From Sphagnum compactum (taxonomy: Eukaryota > Bryophyta > Sphagnopsida > Sphagnales): a stretch of DNA of 64,000 nucleotides. A program made the translations under genes and the position numbers. The stretch is taken from positions 806,001 through 870,000 of the forward strand of contig OZ234504.1 of NCBI GenBank assembly GCA_965153455.1, read 5' to 3'. Shown here one piece after another: positions 60,601-64,000 of this stretch (position 1 is the first letter of the stretch; each line of letters starts with the position of its first letter). The notes beneath the pieces are model-generated. The model was not told where the DNA came from. It did no database searches and was given only the letters and a program-made list of their open reading frames with translations.

Positions 60601-61735
60601 CCTAACTGTCCAATTGCCCAACCAAGATGTCCCCAGTGTGATCCTACACGTCTTGGTGCTGTCCAGACACCAATTTTGTCTCTTATTATACACAAATATT
60701 GGACAATAGGAGGCATGTTATGTCTCTTAGTGTCCATTACATGCCCAAGGTGTAAATAACAAGATGCCAATTTTTTCATATGGGTGTATGAGCATCATCC
60801 ATCTTTTTGAGAAAGAGATGGATCGGGCCAAGGACGGCAAAGAAAAAGAAGAGGAAGCAGAAAATACTTTTGCACCATCTGCAATAAGGAAGGACCCATT
60901 GCTGATTTTGCACCATTGGTTGCATGCTGGTTCTTTTCATGAAACCCAGTGGTTCTTTGAGGGGGTTTGAAATAACTGGATTCAGTGCATGTTCTTTAAT
61001 CTAATTCTCTTTTCTGGATATCCAGAACCAACGAACAGTTCTCTGATTCACAAATGATTCAAAACTGGAAGCAAAGGTTATCTGATGTAACTGGCCAATA
61101 TCCAATTATCTGATGTAACTGGCACTTGGAAGAGATTCTGCCAGATCATTAGGAACTTTGTGTTAGACCTCACCATGTTCTATGTGCCAGTCATGGTTCA
61201 TTTTGTACATGTTTTCGAATCTGGTTTTTGAAGGACTTGCAATTAGTGTTGCCAGACATTACAGGATTTGTGCTGAAGCAACCAAATAGGATCCCCAAAA
61301 TTGGCTGCATAAAGGGCCCTTCACTCCATGATGCAACCTCTCATTGGTTGCATGGAAATTCTATGTCTAAAATTGGCTGCCACTATTTTTGGCCTGGACG
61401 TAATAGCCCTTCCTAAGAACACCCTGCCAATTGTATTGGGCAGATTCCAGAGAGGCTTTTGCGAAATGAGCTTCAATGTTCTCAAATTTGTTCTCTAGTA
61501 GAAAGCTAAAGATTTTTCAATGTGAAAACTTGATTTTTGCAATTTGAGTACATAGGCATCATGAATTTGGGGGCCACATTGGCGAGAAGAATCATGTTAT
61601 ATTGAAGGCCTTCAAGGAATCTTACATGACTTCCCATGTGGGACAACACTAGTGTTGGACCCGTATCCCCTATTGAACATACCTGAATGGTACTGGTATA
61701 AAGTTAGTATTGTCTCAGATCACAGTGGGTTAATT
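57646..61735. other. Unresolved moderate-GC region
   Basis: GC is about 42-45%, like introns of real genes. AAACCCTAA-type boxes at 57965-58015 and a frame of 199 codons at 57684 hint at a transcribed locus on the plus strand. A frame from ATG 58214 (MELHPSQDSQGNEDSDG) is short. No set of exons gave a recognisable protein. An 18-base direct repeat (TTATCTGATGTAACTGGC) occurs twice near 61080-61125. Confidence 0.3.
59971..60048. repeat. 17-bp perfect inverted repeat
   Basis: GGGTGAAGGCATTACCA (59971-59987) and its exact inverse (60032-60048) are separated by 44 bases, with weak extra pairing outside the arms. Confidence 0.9.
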
Positions 61736-61858
61736 CCCTAGTAGAAAAAACCCATTTTGCGACTTGTCCAAAGTGATTAAAAGTGTCGTTTGCAACTACA
61801 CAAATGACACTTTTAGTCTCATCGAACAAGTTGCAAAATGAATTTTTTTTACTTGTGG
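61736..61858. mobile_element. CACTA-like MITE / hairpin element
   Basis: The ends CCCTAGTAGAAAAAA and, reversed, CCACAAGTAAAAAAAA resemble CACTA (En/Spm) terminal repeats. Directly inside, arms 61753-61791 and 61802-61840 are 39-bp imperfect inverted repeats around a 10-base loop (CATTTTGC.ACTTGT...). There is no coding capacity. The target-site duplication could not be fixed. Confidence 0.6.
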
Positions 61859-61859
61859 T

Positions 61860-62920
61860 TCTTCAATATATCGGTGGTACCATATATCCAAGTTGCACTC
61901 TATACACCAGTACAACAGTAGTCAACACCTTCAAAGTTTTATAAAATCTTACATATTTTTGTGAAAATTATTGCAAACTTGATGATGCATATTTTGGCTT
62001 GTATAATATTCAGTAAGATGTTATATACTCCACCCCCCTTTCACTAGCATGGTTAAATCCAATTGCACTGGATGCTTTTGATTTTGCACATGTTTTTTCT
62101 TATAGAACAAGCAACTATGCCATGAGAGACTTTGTCTTAATTGTAACACAAAAAAGCATGATTTCGAAAAAAAAATCAAACTAGCACTTAAAGCAAGATC
62201 TCCAAACACTCATACTCACACTTTACTAAATTGAACTCTCAAAATTGATTGAGCATATTATTTTTCATTTTTGATTTTTCGCACCACATAGCTACCAATA
62301 AAATTAAAATTAAAATTGAAGACCTAGCTATTATCAATTTCTTCATCAAATTAATACCCATAGTTACTAATCAATGTGGTTACTTTTTTTGGTGTTAACT
62401 ACTTGTTATGCGTAAGGATAATTAGTGATCAAATATTTACCTTGGAAATTGCCCAATATACCATTCAAGTAGTTTATTTTTTTGTGGTTTCATTAACCAA
62501 AAGTGCATGCCCATGCTCAATATTTGTTAAATCAAAGCTCAAAAAAACTCTTGGATTATTGTTTTGTGAAATTATTAGGAATTACTAAATTGAACTCATG
62601 AGGTGATCACAAATTACATGTATATTTAGCCAAAGGACATTTTCACCTCCATGTTTCCTCATTGGCATGGTCAATTGACAAAAATATGAAAATGCATTTT
62701 CAAACTGTATGACCCTCCTAGCATGGACTATTATTGGTGAGCAGCCTATGGGTGGAAAAGAAATTATTGTTAAAATTGATTTTGGGATCTCACGATGAGT
62801 TTTGTGAAATTGATATTTGAGGACTTTAGGAATAATAAGCAACAAGGTGGGGGACCACCAGGGCATCAGTTTAAGGAAAACTTTACTATCTCACTCCTCT
62901 TTCAACACCATCCTCATTAA
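61860..62920. other. AT-rich intergenic stretch
   Basis: No gene, RNA or repeat unit supported between the CACTA-like MITE and dispersed-repeat copy 2. Confidence 0.5.
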
Positions 62921-63440
62921 CTTTAAAGCCAATAGGATAAACTGGCTCATCATCAAACATTATCTTATCACCGAAGACTTTGGCAAATCTTTCTCAATTC
63001 TTCTCCGTTTTGAGTGATTTAAAAATGTTATAGGAGTGCCTTCTTAAGCTTTACAAATTGTCTTTGAAATGCAGAGCCAAAGGAGCAGCCAAAAAAGAGC
63101 AGTAAAGGAAAAACAATTTTTGAATTGCAAAACGCATTTTTTTTTCATTTTTCTTCATTTTGAGCCCTCTTATTTCATCAGTACATAACTTTCTCAAATT
63201 TTTGTTCAAATTGAGTGATTTAAACTGTGCTCTGAAATTGTGAACTTAAGCTCTACAAATCATCTTGTAACTCTAAAGGCAACATATTGATATTTAAGGA
63301 TTTTTTTTAGGGGTTCGAAAATAGGCTATGAGCCGTTCAATGTAGAATTTTTTGTAAAACGAACCCCCACCTTTACTTTGGAGGGCTGTAACTTTCTCGC
63401 CTGTAATCCATTTTTACCGATTTTTAGTGCGATAAATACG
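62920..63440. repeat. Dispersed repeat, copy 2
   Basis: Diverged copy of 31880-32400 in the same orientation, 31 kb away. It retains the double internal module and ends with GGAGGGCTGTAACTTTCTC and a T-rich stretch. Confidence 0.8.
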
Positions 63441-64000
63441 CAAAGAGGAGGGCTCCATCTACTCTTTGGATACCATAAACAATGGGGCCCTCCTACCAAA
63501 ACGGCGAGAAACCCTTCCTGAAGTGTACTATGATCGACCTCTCTACCCTAGAGGCAATATTAGAACACAACAGAAAGTAAGCAAATTAGCAACTTCAGAA
63601 TGCAACCTAGTTGGTTGAAGTAGAATATACTGCGAGGCCAATGCTTATTTCTAAAAGTGAAATTAGAGGATGATGTGTACCAGCTATGGAGTTTGAGGGG
63701 TAGTTTTCACAAGGCCATGCAAGCAGCCTGGCAGATAGCGCCCATTTTTGGCTTGGAATAATGTTGGGCCATTCACAGCCCTACCATTTCGTGAAAAAGT
63801 CTTCACAATGTGCTTCAAAGCTCTTCTTTGCCAAAGAAAGTGGGTTAAAGTGCTGGAATTCATCCTCTCAGGATCTTTCAGTGTTCAAGTTGCTTTATGT
63901 TCTTGTCAAAGTATGGGTCCCTTTCAGAGGCTTTTTCTCAAAATATGAAATGGCAGCACCAAAGCTCTGGGCTATTAGAGTTACTAAAAGTCACCCTGTC

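Noticed and set aside
1-64000. CRISPR arrays, bacterial operons, rRNA genes
   Set aside because: None seen; the window is eukaryotic and its regular repeats are head-to-tail satellites without unique spacers.

Overview
The window is nuclear DNA of a land plant. Three things support this: interstitial plant-type telomere repeats (TTTAGGG / CCCTAAA), short-intron genes of plant type, and decayed plant PPR, Ty3/gypsy and PIF/Harbinger sequences. The wording of the PPR remnant (repeated 'DAQRVFNK' and 'LVDMYTQCG' blocks) resembles the expanded PPR families of ferns and clubmosses, so a seedless vascular plant is my best guess; that is inference. Most of the window is AT-rich, gene-poor DNA with many tandem repeats and dead transposons. 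Gene loci stand out as islands of higher GC.

Layout. 0-11 kb: AT-rich, with CCTA/TAGG-rich blocks, a 1.06-kb terminal-inverted-repeat element, and a dead Ty3/gypsy pol on the minus strand that carries a GC-richer insertion. 11-15.1 kb: two diverged copies of a direct duplication, one with telomere repeats at its scar. 15.5-17.2 kb (minus): a two-exon gene for an unrecognised protein with a basic, Ser-rich N-terminus and an acidic, Ser/Glu-rich tail. 17.5-22.9 kb: no gene resolved. 23.9-26.0 kb (plus): HEI10, a meiotic RING E3 ligase, reconstructed as 7 coding exons. 26-34 kb: sparse; a dead PIF/Harbinger transposase, a hairpin element, an unresolved GC-rich minus-strand locus, and copy 1 of a dispersed repeat. 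34.2-39.5 kb (minus): a complete 17-exon aminoalcohol phosphotransferase gene (AAPT) that includes a 10-nt microexon. 40-56.5 kb: AT-rich DNA with at least six tandem-repeat arrays. 56.6-57.6 kb: a PPR pseudogene ending in a fold-back joint that contains telomere repeats. 57.6-64 kb: unresolved, moderately GC sequence with a CACTA-like MITE and copy 2 of the dispersed repeat.

The three well-supported genes have unrelated jobs: meiotic crossover control (HEI10), ER phospholipid synthesis (AAPT), and one unknown. Nothing suggests they work as a unit. I found no new multi-gene system. The most interesting points are the exon architecture of AAPT, an apparent GC-AG intron in HEI10, telomere repeats at two separate rearrangement joints, and a gene-like fragment inside the dead gypsy element. 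All gene models are manual, from splice signals, reading frame and remembered family sequence; no search was run.
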